A DNA stretch of 56,391 nt, taken from Sphingobium trunci. GTDB taxonomy: Bacteria > Pseudomonadota > Alphaproteobacteria > Sphingomonadales > Sphingomonadaceae. The stretch is from assembly GCF_022664535.1 (NCBI RefSeq), contig NZ_JAKUJY010000026.1, positions 1 through 56,391 of the forward strand, written 5' to 3'. Shown here one piece after another: positions 1 to 8,410 of the stretch (positions are counted from its first letter, which is position 1; every line of letters begins with the position of its first letter). Below the pieces are notes generated by a model that searched no databases, was not told the origin of the DNA, and saw only the letters and a program-made list of their open reading frames with translations. The translations under genes were made by a program, and so were the position numbers.

Positions 1-3000
1 CTCGGATGACGTCGTCGCCTGCTGTCTGGAGTTGAGCGAAAAGCTGTGCGCGGAAGTCGACATCGGTCCAGACCGTGCCATCGGCAAATTCGAACCGCTC
101 GATCCCATAATTGCCCGTATTTTGGCCAACGATGTGTAGGCGGTTGTTAGTACCGGCAACCGTGATGAAAACGCCGTCGTTGTCTCCGTCCTGATTGACC
201 TGGGTCAGGACGAGGTCGGTCGCCACAATTCCAGCGCCAAAACGGACAGTATCGTTCCCGCCGGATTCGACGAGCACATCGAAACCGTCACCCATGTTGA
301 AAAGATAGACGTCGTTGCCGTTGCCGCCTTCCAGCCGGTCGCTCCCAGCGCCGCCTCCAATGATATCGTCACCATCGACGCCCTGTATCTGATCATCGCC
401 GGCGCCACCGAGCAATGTGTCGCCGAAGCCGGTTCCGCGCACGACATCATCACCGGCTGTCAAAACCTGCGCGAACAGATGCGTCCGCAAGTCGGTGTCG
501 GTCCATATCGTGCCATCGGCAAACTCAAATCTCTCGATACGATTGCCGCCATTCTGGCCGTAAATGCGCAGCCGGTCGCTCGTTCCAGCTATGGTGATGA
601 AAACGCCATCATCATCGCCGTCATATTTGACCTGGCTGAGAATCACGCTGCTCGTGGTGATTCCGGCCCCGAAGCGAACGGTGTCAACGCCTGAACTGTC
701 GACGATGAGGTCCGAGCCGTCGCCAAGGTTGAAGAGGTAGGTGTCATTTCCATCCCCTCCCTCAAGCCGGTCAGAACCGCCCCCGCCAGCTAGAACATCG
801 TTTCCGGCAAGACCGCGAATAGTCTCGGATGAGGCCGAACCGGTCAACTCGTCGCCATTATTTGTACCGGTGAGCACCGTGCTGCTTTGTGTGATGGCAG
901 CGGTGATCGTAGCGCGATCCCAGGTCGAACCATCTGCGAATTCGAATGTATCAATGCCCCAACTGGCGTCCCAATAAGCTCTCGTCTGGTCATCGACCGT
1001 GATCGACCCGGTCGCATTCGTAAAGCGGATCACCAGATTTGTGTTGTCGGCGAAATCCTTTTCCAGGATCAGGTCGGAACTGGAAATGCCCGCACCAAAT
1101 TTGAGGGTATTTGATCCAAACCAGTTGTTATAGGCGTCCGTCCTGGCATCGATGATAACGTCGTCGCCGTCACCGATATTATAGATATAGGTGTCCTGTC
1201 CGTAGCTTCCCTGGAGAACATCATCGCCGGTGCCGCCCCTGATTACGTCATCGCCTTCACCGGCAAAGATGGTGTCGTTCCCAGCCCCACCGTCAATGGT
1301 TTCGGCAAATCTCGTGCCGTAAATAACATCATTTTGGGCTGACTGGCTCGACGTCAGAAGTTGAGCCTCGATCTGGTTCCGATCCCATGTGGTGCCATCG
1401 GCGAAGGCGATGTTGGTGATACCCCAATAGGTGTTGCCGCCATAGCGGGCCACTTCATACTGATTATCGACAAGGATGGCTCCGGCGCCATTGCCAAAGC
1501 GGATGCGAAGGTTGTTCGTATCGGCCTGGTCACGTTCCAGAATAATATCCGCCGCGGTAATGCCCGCGCCCAGTTGAAGCGTATTGCCGCCAAGCCAACC
1601 GTTCCAGGCATCGGTCGTCTGATCCCAGATGCGGTCAAACCCATCGCCGAGGTTGTAGACATAGGTATCCGCACCAATGCCCGCTTCGAGAATGTCGTCA
1701 CCTAATCCACCAATTATGGTATCAGCCCCTTCGTCGGCATAAATCCGATCATTGCCGCTGCCGCCGTCCAGAACCTCATCAAACCGGGTTCCATAGACAA
1801 CATCGTTGAGGGACGATATGCTAGCCTGTCTCAGCCGCGCCTCAATCTGGGCGCGGTCCCATGTGGTGCCATCGGCGAAGGCGATGTTGGTAATACCCCA
1901 ATATGTATTGCCGCCGTATCGAGCCACTTCATATTGGTTATCGACAAGGATGGATCCAGCACCATTGGCAAAGCGGATGCGCAGATTGTTCGTGTCGGCC
2001 TGGTCACGTTCCAGAATGGTGTCAGCGGCTGTTATACCTGCGCCCAGTTGAAGCGTGTTCGCGCCCAAAAATCCGTTCCAGGCATCGGTGGTCTGGTCCC
2101 AGATACGGTCGAAGCCATCGCCGAGATTGTAGACATAGGTATCCGCGCCGCTGCCCGCTTCCAGAGTGTCGTCACCCTGTCCGCCAATGACAGTATCGTC
2201 GCCTTCATTACCCCATAGCCGATCATTGCCGGCTCCGCCGTTGATAGTCTCATCGGCGCGCGTTCCTATGACGATATCGTTACGCTGCGAGAGTCCCGAT
2301 TGGACAAGGAAGCTATCGATCGTGGTGCGATTCCATACCGTACCATCCGCAAAAGCGATGGTGGTTATGCCCCAGTAAGTATTGCCCCCATAAGTCGCGA
2401 CATCGAACTGGCCGTCGACGAGAATCGAGCCGACTTGTCCAGCAATTCCAATCCGAACATTATTGCTGTCGGAAGGATCCCGCTCGATCGTGATGTTCGA
2501 GGTTGTGATCCCGGCTCCGAGTTCAAGCGTATTGCCGCCTAGAAATCCGTTCCAGGCATCAGTGGTCTGATCCCAGATACGATCGAAGCCATCGCCGATC
2601 CGATATACATAGGTATCGGCGCCGTTGCCGCCTTCGAGATTGTCATTGCCCAAGCCGCCTGTCAGTCGGTCATCGCCATTTCCGGCCAGGAAGCGATCCG
2701 GTTGATCCAGGCCGATCTTGGTGTCGGCACCGGCCGTGAAGCCCCCGCCAAGCGCCATCCCATAGAGATCACGCAGGGTCAGGCTGGTGCCATCGGCGAA
2801 GCGGAATTCTTCAAGAGAGCCTTCACCTGAGTCAAGAAGCTGGTGCTTCAGGATCAACCGGTCGCCGGCGTTCCCCACATGGACAAGCAAATCCTGCGGA
2901 GAAGCCGGATTGATGGCCACCGATATATCGGCAACGGAAATCCCAGAACCAAAGATCACCACATCGAGGTCGGAAACGAAGCCGCTTTCGTCAATCGTGA

Positions 3001-6000
3001 CCTCGCCGTCACCTAGCGCGAATTGGTAACCGTCCGAGCCATACCCGCCCTTGAGCGTATCACCCGCGCCACCCGATAGGGTGTCGTCATAGCGCGTACC
3101 GTTAACAATCTCAGCCGCGCCTGACCCGGAAACGATGCTCCCAGCATTTTTGGCAAAGACCGCCTGGGCAGTCATCTGGCCGCGCGACCAGATCGTGGAG
3201 CCGAAGTCGAAAAATTCGATGCCTGCGCGCGATGTTAACGCCGCGCCCCGGAGATCGACGCGATCACCACCTGCACCCAGAAGCATTGACATGTCGATGC
3301 TGGAGGAACTTGCGATCACCCCAACGTCAGTCGGAACTATCCCATCGCCGAACTGAATGACGTCAATGTCGCCCAAATCTAATCCGGTATCAACGACACG
3401 ATCTATACCATCACCTCGGCGAAAGATAAGGGTATCACTACCCTTTCCGCCATCAACAAAGTCCGCCCCTTGACCGCCTTCTAAGAAGTCATTTCCACCT
3501 TGGCCAACTATCCAATCATCACCGCGTCCGCCGTAAAGCCAATCCGAGCCATCTTCACGAGTTTTCGCATCGTCCCAATCAGCTCCCTGAATTCTATCGT
3601 TTCCGTCTCCGCCAGAAAGGACATTTCCGTTTCCACCACCTGCATCAAGGACATCGTTACCATTGCCGCCGAAAATCCAGTCATCTAGTTTGCCGCCTAT
3701 CAGAAGATCGTTTCCGTCTTCTCCAAAAATATCATCACCTGTATCCCCACCTATGACAATATCGTCTCCTTCTCCAGAACGAATGACATTCGAGATTATC
3801 GCGATATCTGCAATTTTTAGAACATCGTTTTCAGTTCCTGTTTCGATAACGGTCTTTGATCCGGTATCGACTGTATCTTCGAGGGTTTTGTCACCGAGGT
3901 AAATGATGCGCTCGCCATTGCGATTGTCACTCGCAATCGCCTCAAACCGGAAGTTTACTTCCCTCGCATCAACGTCCGCTTGATCGAGCAGGTAAGAAAA
4001 TCCCCCATCCCAATCATGCTCATTTCGTTTGAGAAGGCCGAGATCCGATATACGGGCAATGGAAAGCAGCCAGTCAGCGGTGAACGCTGAATTAGGTTCG
4101 GCCGCCATCAGCGCATTGATAGCCGTGGATGCCGCTAAATATGTTTTTAGACGATCCGCAACTGCCAGATTCCCTAGAAGAACATCTAGACCGAAATCGA
4201 CGCTAGTGACCGTCTCGTCTCCCGCAATGTCCTCTGGGTCGGTGATGTTATCCAGCGCTGATTTATCTAAATAACCTGACGAAATAGTTGCATAGAACGC
4301 GCGTTTCAAATAAATGTCACCGCCTAAAAATTGAAATTCCTTTGCGGATTTCATTACCCCATATTCAATGAGGTCACTGGCCTCCTTGAACTTGATACGG
4401 TTAGATGTATTATAATCATCTTCCCAGTATATGTACCGCTTTCCTCGCATACCATAGGATCCGGCATCGATGGCCTGGCCATTAACAAGCGTGCCGCCGA
4501 TTTTCTCAATAATGCCGTTCATGGCGTCCGAAGCGGTATTGCCGAGTTGGCGTGCAACTGCGCGTTTCCCACCGTCCTCCTTCCATACTTCGGTAACTTT
4601 GAATGTACCAATTGCTGGATCGTACTCGACAATTGCGCCCGATTTTGGCGTCCCAGTGAACACCCCTCCTATCAGACCACCAAGTAGATTCCCCAGGAGG
4701 GATCCGATGGCAGCGCCCAAGACGGGAATTGGTATAGCCGTCTGACCGACGGCCGCACCCAAGCTGCTCCCAATGGATGACCCTAGTTGCTCACCAACCT
4801 CATCCCAACTGACTATTTCGTTTGCAAGTGTGCTTCCGATGAAGCTTCCAGCAATATTATAAAGACCAAGTTCAAAATATTCACCACCAACACCGGAAAA
4901 AACGCCGATATCAGCGCCGCCTGCTATAGCAGCAATATTTTCTCCAATGATGTTAAGAACATAGTTGGCAACACTTCCCGCAAGCTGTCCCGGAATGCCA
5001 TCAATACCCAACTGACCCAGCAATTCAGCGGAAATTATAGAGCTGAGAGCGCCAATTCCGGCGCTTTGGAGATTCCCCAGAAACTCCCGCTCAATCCCTT
5101 CAAACGCCTTCTCAATGTTCGATATAGTTTGGCTACCTCCATCGAGAATAACCGTATTCAGAACTTCACCAAAATTCGTACTTAGCGTTGAGATCAAGGC
5201 AGACGAAACAGTCTGTGTCAGCACGTTGCCGCCAACAAGATAACGACCGAAAACGCTAGCGATAACATTGGATGCATTTACGAAATCTACACCGACTTCT
5301 TGGAGATTCGCGGCACGAATCGTTGTAGGTTGACCTGGTTCAGACCGGATTTCAACCCCGCCGTCGCGAACGCGCGTTACGCCCGTTTTCTCCAACTTGG
5401 ATCCGTTGAAATACAAATCGTAAGAAACCTCCCGGCCCCACTCATCTATACCTTGCACTGGCGAGATAATAATGCCGTTAGGATTCCGAGGATCTGGCGC
5501 AATCGCGCGAACCGATCTTCCGTTGAGAGTTATCGTCCCGTCTTCATTGCGAACGATCGAGAGCGCTGGAAGATCACCCGACGGCGTATCGGCAACGCTG
5601 TCGCCCGGTGCGAGATTCGACCCACCCCATGCACCGCCTCCAGAACCTCCGCCGCCACCCACGAGAGTGCCGCCCTTAGCCAAGAAGGCCTTGAAAGCAT
5701 TCTCAAAGTCACCAAGCAGTTCCTCACTCAGAATAAGTTGTGATTCACCCGAAACAGGGTCACGAAGCTTTATATAAGCCCCTCGCACGCTTCCATCAGG
5801 CTGTGCCGTGACCACAATCTCTACCTGATCGGACAACCCCGGTGTACCAATTTCGATTTCATCGAAACCTACGCGCTGCCGAGCACGAGTTACATACAAT
5901 CGGCCATCCGGTCCACGTTGATAGACATCAACGTAAAGACCTTGGCCATCACGGCCGAAGAAATTACCTCCACCGCCATTCATCATCCAGGCGACGGTTT

Positions 6001-7078
6001 TCTCACCCGCCACTGATGCAGTTACGCCTGCTCCAATGACAACAAGCCCATATGCCGCCCAACCGACAGGCCCACCTAGCAAAAGGGGCGACGCAAGCTC
6101 CGCGGCAAGGGCGGCGCCAGCGGCGCCACTCAAATATGACGCTGAGAAAGTGGCGGCGATCTGCGCAGCGCCTTGGCGGTCGCCCGCATCCAGCGCAGCC
6201 TTGATAGCCACTGCAGCTACGGTCAATTCCAGGATGTCTCCCGCAGGCCCCAAAACCTGCCCAGCGACTTTAAGGTTATGAATCCATCCACCCGTGGACG
6301 CAATGGACAGCGCCCGCGCTTCAAAAGATAGAGGATCAATAAGATTTTCAACAGGTTCCAGCAGAGATCCGGATGAGGAATCGAAACCCGCAACTCCATT
6401 CGCCAAATTTTCCACGAAAAATTCAGAAGATACCTTAACCGTTATACTATTACCATCAAGCTTCGAGAACTCGATGCCCTTCGCAACATCCGAAAGAGAT
6501 TTATTCGATAAATCTTCAAAGAGAAGCCTCATCGCATCAGATTCGCTGCCTGACTGAATATAATGATAATTATAACGGGAGATAACGTCATCTCGTGGAA
6601 TGCCATTTATCGAGGTAATTGACGGATTATCCATGAGAGCAGGCAATTCCACTTGCCCAAATACCCTTGAAAAATCGGCCTCTGGCCCGATGGCTATGAT
6701 ATTTCCTGACGCAGAACTAGCGAATCTACCTGATGTCTCCGCCCAAAACCCGGAAGATCCATTGAAAAGTATATCGTTAAAATCCTTTTGCTCATTAGTT
6801 GCTGCGATAAGTAGTTTTTCTTGAAAATCTTCATTTATTAGAAGTTGCGCTGCATCTGTATTGTTAATTATAGAAATTTTATTATCTGACTGCGCAATAT
6901 TTATTGCAATTTGTTCTGTACTGATTCCATTGGCACCGCCAATCCTACCGCTATAAAGAATTGTTGACTTCGTATCGGGGGGACCTGAAACATCAACAGT
7001 AGACAATAGCTGCCGCAATTGTTCAACAGTTGGGCTATCCATTTCTGTCAAAGCCTGAAGAGCGCTGGTATAATCCAT
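1..7078 (-). CDS. Giant RTX (hemolysin-type calcium-binding) protein, C terminus beyond window
   Basis: The frame is open from an ATG at 7078 to the window edge, so at least 2359 residues are encoded and the C-terminal secretion signal is missing. The first ~1070 residues match no enzyme family I recognise. They contain two hydrophobic Gly/Ala-rich segments (about 315-358 and 768-808) and a glycine string near 473-488. From about residue 1070 onward there are blocks of GGxGxDxxx nonapeptides. These alternate with domains of the HCBP-related type (PF06594-like), each containing FADGTxW or a close variant. RTX nonapeptides bind calcium and fold after type I secretion. The start overlaps the upstream stop (TAATG). 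Exporter, adaptor and acyltransferase genes lie upstream in the same operon, so the likely role is a secreted, acylated, membrane-active toxin or large adhesin. The N-terminal half is more AT-rich than the flanking genes. Lacking the C terminus, toxin and adhesin cannot be separated. Confidence 0.93.
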   Translation of the reverse strand, partial: MDYTSALQALTEMDSPTVEQLRQLLSTVDVSGPPDTKSTILYSGRIGGANGISTEQIAINIAQSDNKISIINNTDAAQLLINEDFQEKLLIAATNEQKDFNDILFNGSSGFWAETSGRFASSASGNIIAIGPEADFSRVFGQVELPALMDNPSITSINGIPRDDVISRYNYHYIQSGSESDAMRLLFEDLSNKSLSDVAKGIEFSKLDGNSITVKVSSEFFVENLANGVAGFDSSSGSLLEPVENLIDPLSFEARALSIASTGGWIHNLKVAGQVLGPAGDILELTVAAVAIKAALDAGDRQGAAQIAATFSASYLSGAAGAALAAELASPLLLGGPVGWAAYGLVVIGAGVTASVAGEKTVAWMMNGGGGNFFGRDGQGLYVDVYQRGPDGRLYVTRARQRVGFDEIEIGTPGLSDQVEIVVTAQPDGSVRGAYIKLRDPVSGESQLILSEELLGDFENAFKAFLAKGGTLVGGGGGSGGGAWGGSNLAPGDSVADTPSGDLPALSIVRNEDGTITLNGRSVRAIAPDPRNPNGIIISPVQGIDEWGREVSYDLYFNGSKLEKTGVTRVRDGGVEIRSEPGQPTTIRAANLQEVGVDFVNASNVIASVFGRYLVGGNVLTQTVSSALISTLSTNFGEVLNTVILDGGSQTISNIEKAFEGIEREFLGNLQSAGIGALSSIISAELLGQLGIDGIPGQLAGSVANYVLNIIGENIAAIAGGADIGVFSGVGGEYFELGLYNIAGSFIGSTLANEIVSWDEVGEQLGSSIGSSLGAAVGQTAIPIPVLGAAIGSLLGNLLGGLIGGVFTGTPKSGAIVEYDPAIGTFKVTEVWKEDGGKRAVARQLGNTASDAMNGIIEKIGGTLVNGQAIDAGSYGMRGKRYIYWEDDYNTSNRIKFKEASDLIEYGVMKSAKEFQFLGGDIYLKRAFYATISSGYLDKSALDNITDPEDIAGDETVTSVDFGLDVLLGNLAVADRLKTYLAASTAINALMAAEPNSAFTADWLLSIARISDLGLLKRNEHDWDGGFSYLLDQADVDAREVNFRFEAIASDNRNGERIIYLGDKTLEDTVDTGSKTVIETGTENDVLKIADIAIISNVIRSGEGDDIVIGGDTGDDIFGEDGNDLLIGGKLDDWIFGGNGNDVLDAGGGNGNVLSGGDGNDRIQGADWDDAKTREDGSDWLYGGRGDDWIVGQGGNDFLEGGQGADFVDGGKGSDTLIFRRGDGIDRVVDTGLDLGDIDVIQFGDGIVPTDVGVIASSSSIDMSMLLGAGGDRVDLRGAALTSRAGIEFFDFGSTIWSRGQMTAQAVFAKNAGSIVSGSGAAEIVNGTRYDDTLSGGAGDTLKGGYGSDGYQFALGDGEVTIDESGFVSDLDVVIFGSGISVADISVAINPASPQDLLVHVGNAGDRLILKHQLLDSGEGSLEEFRFADGTSLTLRDLYGMALGGGFTAGADTKIGLDQPDRFLAGNGDDRLTGGLGNDNLEGGNGADTYVYRIGDGFDRIWDQTTDAWNGFLGGNTLELGAGITTSNITIERDPSDSNNVRIGIAGQVGSILVDGQFDVATYGGNTYWGITTIAFADGTVWNRTTIDSFLVQSGLSQRNDIVIGTRADETINGGAGNDRLWGNEGDDTVIGGQGDDTLEAGSGADTYVYNLGDGFDRIWDQTTDAWNGFLGANTLQLGAGITAADTILERDQADTNNLRIRFANGAGSILVDNQYEVARYGGNTYWGITNIAFADGTTWDRAQIEARLRQASISSLNDVVYGTRFDEVLDGGSGNDRIYADEGADTIIGGLGDDILEAGIGADTYVYNLGDGFDRIWDQTTDAWNGWLGGNTLQLGAGITAADIILERDQADTNNLRIRFGNGAGAILVDNQYEVARYGGNTYWGITNIAFADGTTWDRNQIEAQLLTSSQSAQNDVIYGTRFAETIDGGAGNDTIFAGEGDDVIRGGTGDDVLQGSYGQDTYIYNIGDGDDVIIDARTDAYNNWFGSNTLKFGAGISSSDLILEKDFADNTNLVIRFTNATGSITVDDQTRAYWDASWGIDTFEFADGSTWDRATITAAITQSSTVLTGTNNGDELTGSASSETIRGLAGNDVLAGGGGSDRLEGGDGNDTYLFNLGDGSDLIVDSSGVDTVRFGAGITTSSVILSQVKYDGDDDGVFITIAGTSDRLRIYGQNGGNRIERFEFADGTIWTDTDLRTHLFAQVLTAGDDVVRGTGFGDTLLGGAGDDQIQGVDGDDIIGGGAGSDRLEGGNGNDVYLFNMGDGFDVLVESGGNDTVRFGAGIVATDLVLTQVNQDGDNDGVFITVAGTNNRLHIVGQNTGNYGIERFEFADGTVWTDVDFRAQLFAQLQTAGDDVIR
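68..2794 (-). repeat. In-frame tandem repeats of ~417-474 bp inside the RTX gene
   Basis: A recurring FADGT(T/V)W anchor (minus strand) falls with its Trp codon at 68, 503, 920, 1385, 1859 and 2333. A seventh, degenerate anchor without the Trp lies near 2780. Spacings are 435, 417, 465, 474, 474 and 447 bp, all multiples of three (139-158 residues). The copies around 1385 and 1859 are near-identical in DNA over long stretches, including the shared DRIWDQTTDAWNG and YGGNTYWGI peptides. This suggests recent duplication or gene conversion. Each unit consists of one RTX block plus one HCBP-related domain. Confidence 0.9.
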
Positions 7079-7419
7079 TACGCTTCTCCTTCGTTGACAT
7101 ATTTTATTTCAACGCGTGCGTCCTGCGGCAAGCCATTAAGCTGCTTGTAAGCCGTAAGCGCATCTTCGATGATTTTAGTAGCAATATAAGATTTCACTTC
7201 CCCGGATACATAAAAAGGATGCCTCACATGCCAAAGTATTGTGCATCGCCCACCGTCGCCGTCAAATTTTTGCTGAGAGCTTGCAGAGAACTGTATCTTC
7301 CCATCCGAACATTCTATCGAGAAATTCCGTGTCCCGTCTCTAAATGTCTGATCGCAATATAGTTCAGATCCCGTTTCAGAGTCGAATGTACGTTTTGAAT
7401 TTCGATCAACGGTAAACAT
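7078..7419 (-). CDS. Unknown 113-aa protein between Sel1 protein and RTX gene
   Basis: The chosen start is ATG at 7419, preceded by AAGGA at a 6-nt spacing; a longer frame from a TTG at 7455 lacks such support. The protein begins MFTVDRNSKRTFD and has no signal peptide or membrane segment. It contains two cysteines (ELYCDQTF and SIECSDG), a third in GGRCTIL, and ends in EIKYVNEGEA. I do not recognise a family. Its stop overlaps the RTX start by one base (TAATG), so translation is probably coupled. A size of about 110 residues next to the RTX gene would suit a chaperone, immunity factor or cofactor, but this is only inferred from position. Confidence 0.8.
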   Translation of the reverse strand: MFTVDRNSKRTFDSETGSELYCDQTFRDGTRNFSIECSDGKIQFSASSQQKFDGDGGRCTILWHVRHPFYVSGEVKSYIATKIIEDALTAYKQLNGLPQDARVEIKYVNEGEA

Positions 7420-7464
7420 AAATAATCCTTCGTGCTCAAGCTGCTTTTTGCGCAATCACGGACG

Positions 7465-7845
7465 TTATTTTTCTAAATACTGTTGAATTAATTTTGATCT
7501 GGCTTTCGCTTCTGAAAGGCCGGGTATCAGCCGAGTATTGCCGAATGCTATCACGTGCCCATACTTCTCATCTCCCACGGGAGGAGAGTAAGTATACTCT
7601 CTTGTCCGCACGTCGCGTCCAGCCTCAGCGTACCATTTGAGTGCTGCCTTAAGGTCTCGACCGACCTGTCGCCCTTCCTCAAATCTTTTGCCAAGTTCGA
7701 GCTGAGCAAGCTTAACGCCTTTTTTCGCTTCACGCTTCAGATCGGGCAGACTAACTATAGTCCAATCCTCCTCCGCTTGCGCGACAACGCTGAAGCAAAG
7801 GGCAAATACACATGCAGCCGAGGATAAGCGCCGAATTATAGTCAT
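7465..7845 (-). CDS. Small secreted Sel1-repeat protein
   Basis: This 126-residue protein has an N-terminal signal peptide (MTIIRRLSSAACVFALCFSV, cleavage likely after AQA). One clear Sel1/TPR-like repeat follows, with AQLELGKRFEEGRQVGRD and ALKWYAEAG at about residues 46-76. Sel1 repeats are alpha-helical protein-binding modules. The ATG overlaps the stop of the acyltransferase gene (ATGA at 7842-7845), indicating translational coupling in the RTX operon. A periplasmic role in assembling or guarding the secretion system is an inference. Such a gene is not part of the classical hlyCABD set. Confidence 0.82.
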   Translation of the reverse strand: MTIIRRLSSAACVFALCFSVVAQAEEDWTIVSLPDLKREAKKGVKLAQLELGKRFEEGRQVGRDLKAALKWYAEAGRDVRTREYTYSPPVGDEKYGHVIAFGNTRLIPGLSEAKARSKLIQQYLEK

Positions 7846-8363
7846 ATCGAGGCTTCCACGATCTCTTTTATGCGCTGCTTGAGGATATCTTTTGTGCTGG
7901 CTGGAACTGAAACAACCCTCATCTCTCTGCCCTCGTAGTGCCTACTAAGCATTTTAAAATCTTTATCGCTAAACGGTCCTGCCACAAGATCTGCCATCAT
8001 CAGTTCAACATGACGGTTCTGGGCCGTTGCAAAGGGAGAAATGAGTTCGATAAGCCATAGGCGATCGCCAGCCTTCCACTCTGCATATTCAAGCATTTTT
8101 CCACTCGGCTGCAGGCCTTGTATTACTTTGTGCTCCCCTGCTTCATCAAGCAATGCCCAGATAGCGGCACCAATCGGACGTTCACCTTCTCGGAAGATAT
8201 GGAACTGACGATGAAGGATGGGCGGCATAATCAGCCAGCTCATGTCCCGTGCGGAAATATCGCTGTGACGCGCAGACTGGCCGAGCAACCACACGATCTC
8301 GCCGAAAATATGACTGACGGTCACAGGTTTTGGCACGCCTGTTTCGCTTCGATCGGCTGTCAT
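7842..8363 (-). CDS. HlyC-type RTX toxin-activating lysine acyltransferase
   Basis: The 173-residue protein aligns along its length with HlyC/CyaC (PF02794). FGEIVWLLGQSARH corresponds to HlyC GHVSWLWASSPLH and holds the catalytic histidine (H33). AGDRLWLIELISPFA corresponds to SGDRKWFIDWIAPFG. S30 also matches the position reported for CyaC. At the position of the HlyC catalytic Asp92 this protein has Glu106. Members transfer acyl chains from acyl-ACP to internal lysines of RTX protoxins in the cytoplasm, giving membrane activity. It lies 47 bp downstream of the hlyD-like gene and overlaps the Sel1 gene, with the RTX gene last in the operon. The family call is firm; activity with Glu is untested. 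Confidence 0.88.
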   Translation of the reverse strand: MTADRSETGVPKPVTVSHIFGEIVWLLGQSARHSDISARDMSWLIMPPILHRQFHIFREGERPIGAAIWALLDEAGEHKVIQGLQPSGKMLEYAEWKAGDRLWLIELISPFATAQNRHVELMMADLVAGPFSDKDFKMLSRHYEGREMRVVSVPASTKDILKQRIKEIVEASI

Positions 8364-8410
8364 CGAATGTTTCCCTCATTCCGAAAGATGCACGGCCAGA
8401 TCATAATCGT

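Noticed and set aside
68..2794. CRISPR-like regular repetition
   Set aside because: Period of ~420-474 bp in frame within a coding region, no short direct repeats with unique spacers, no cas genes; it is an RTX protein repeat.
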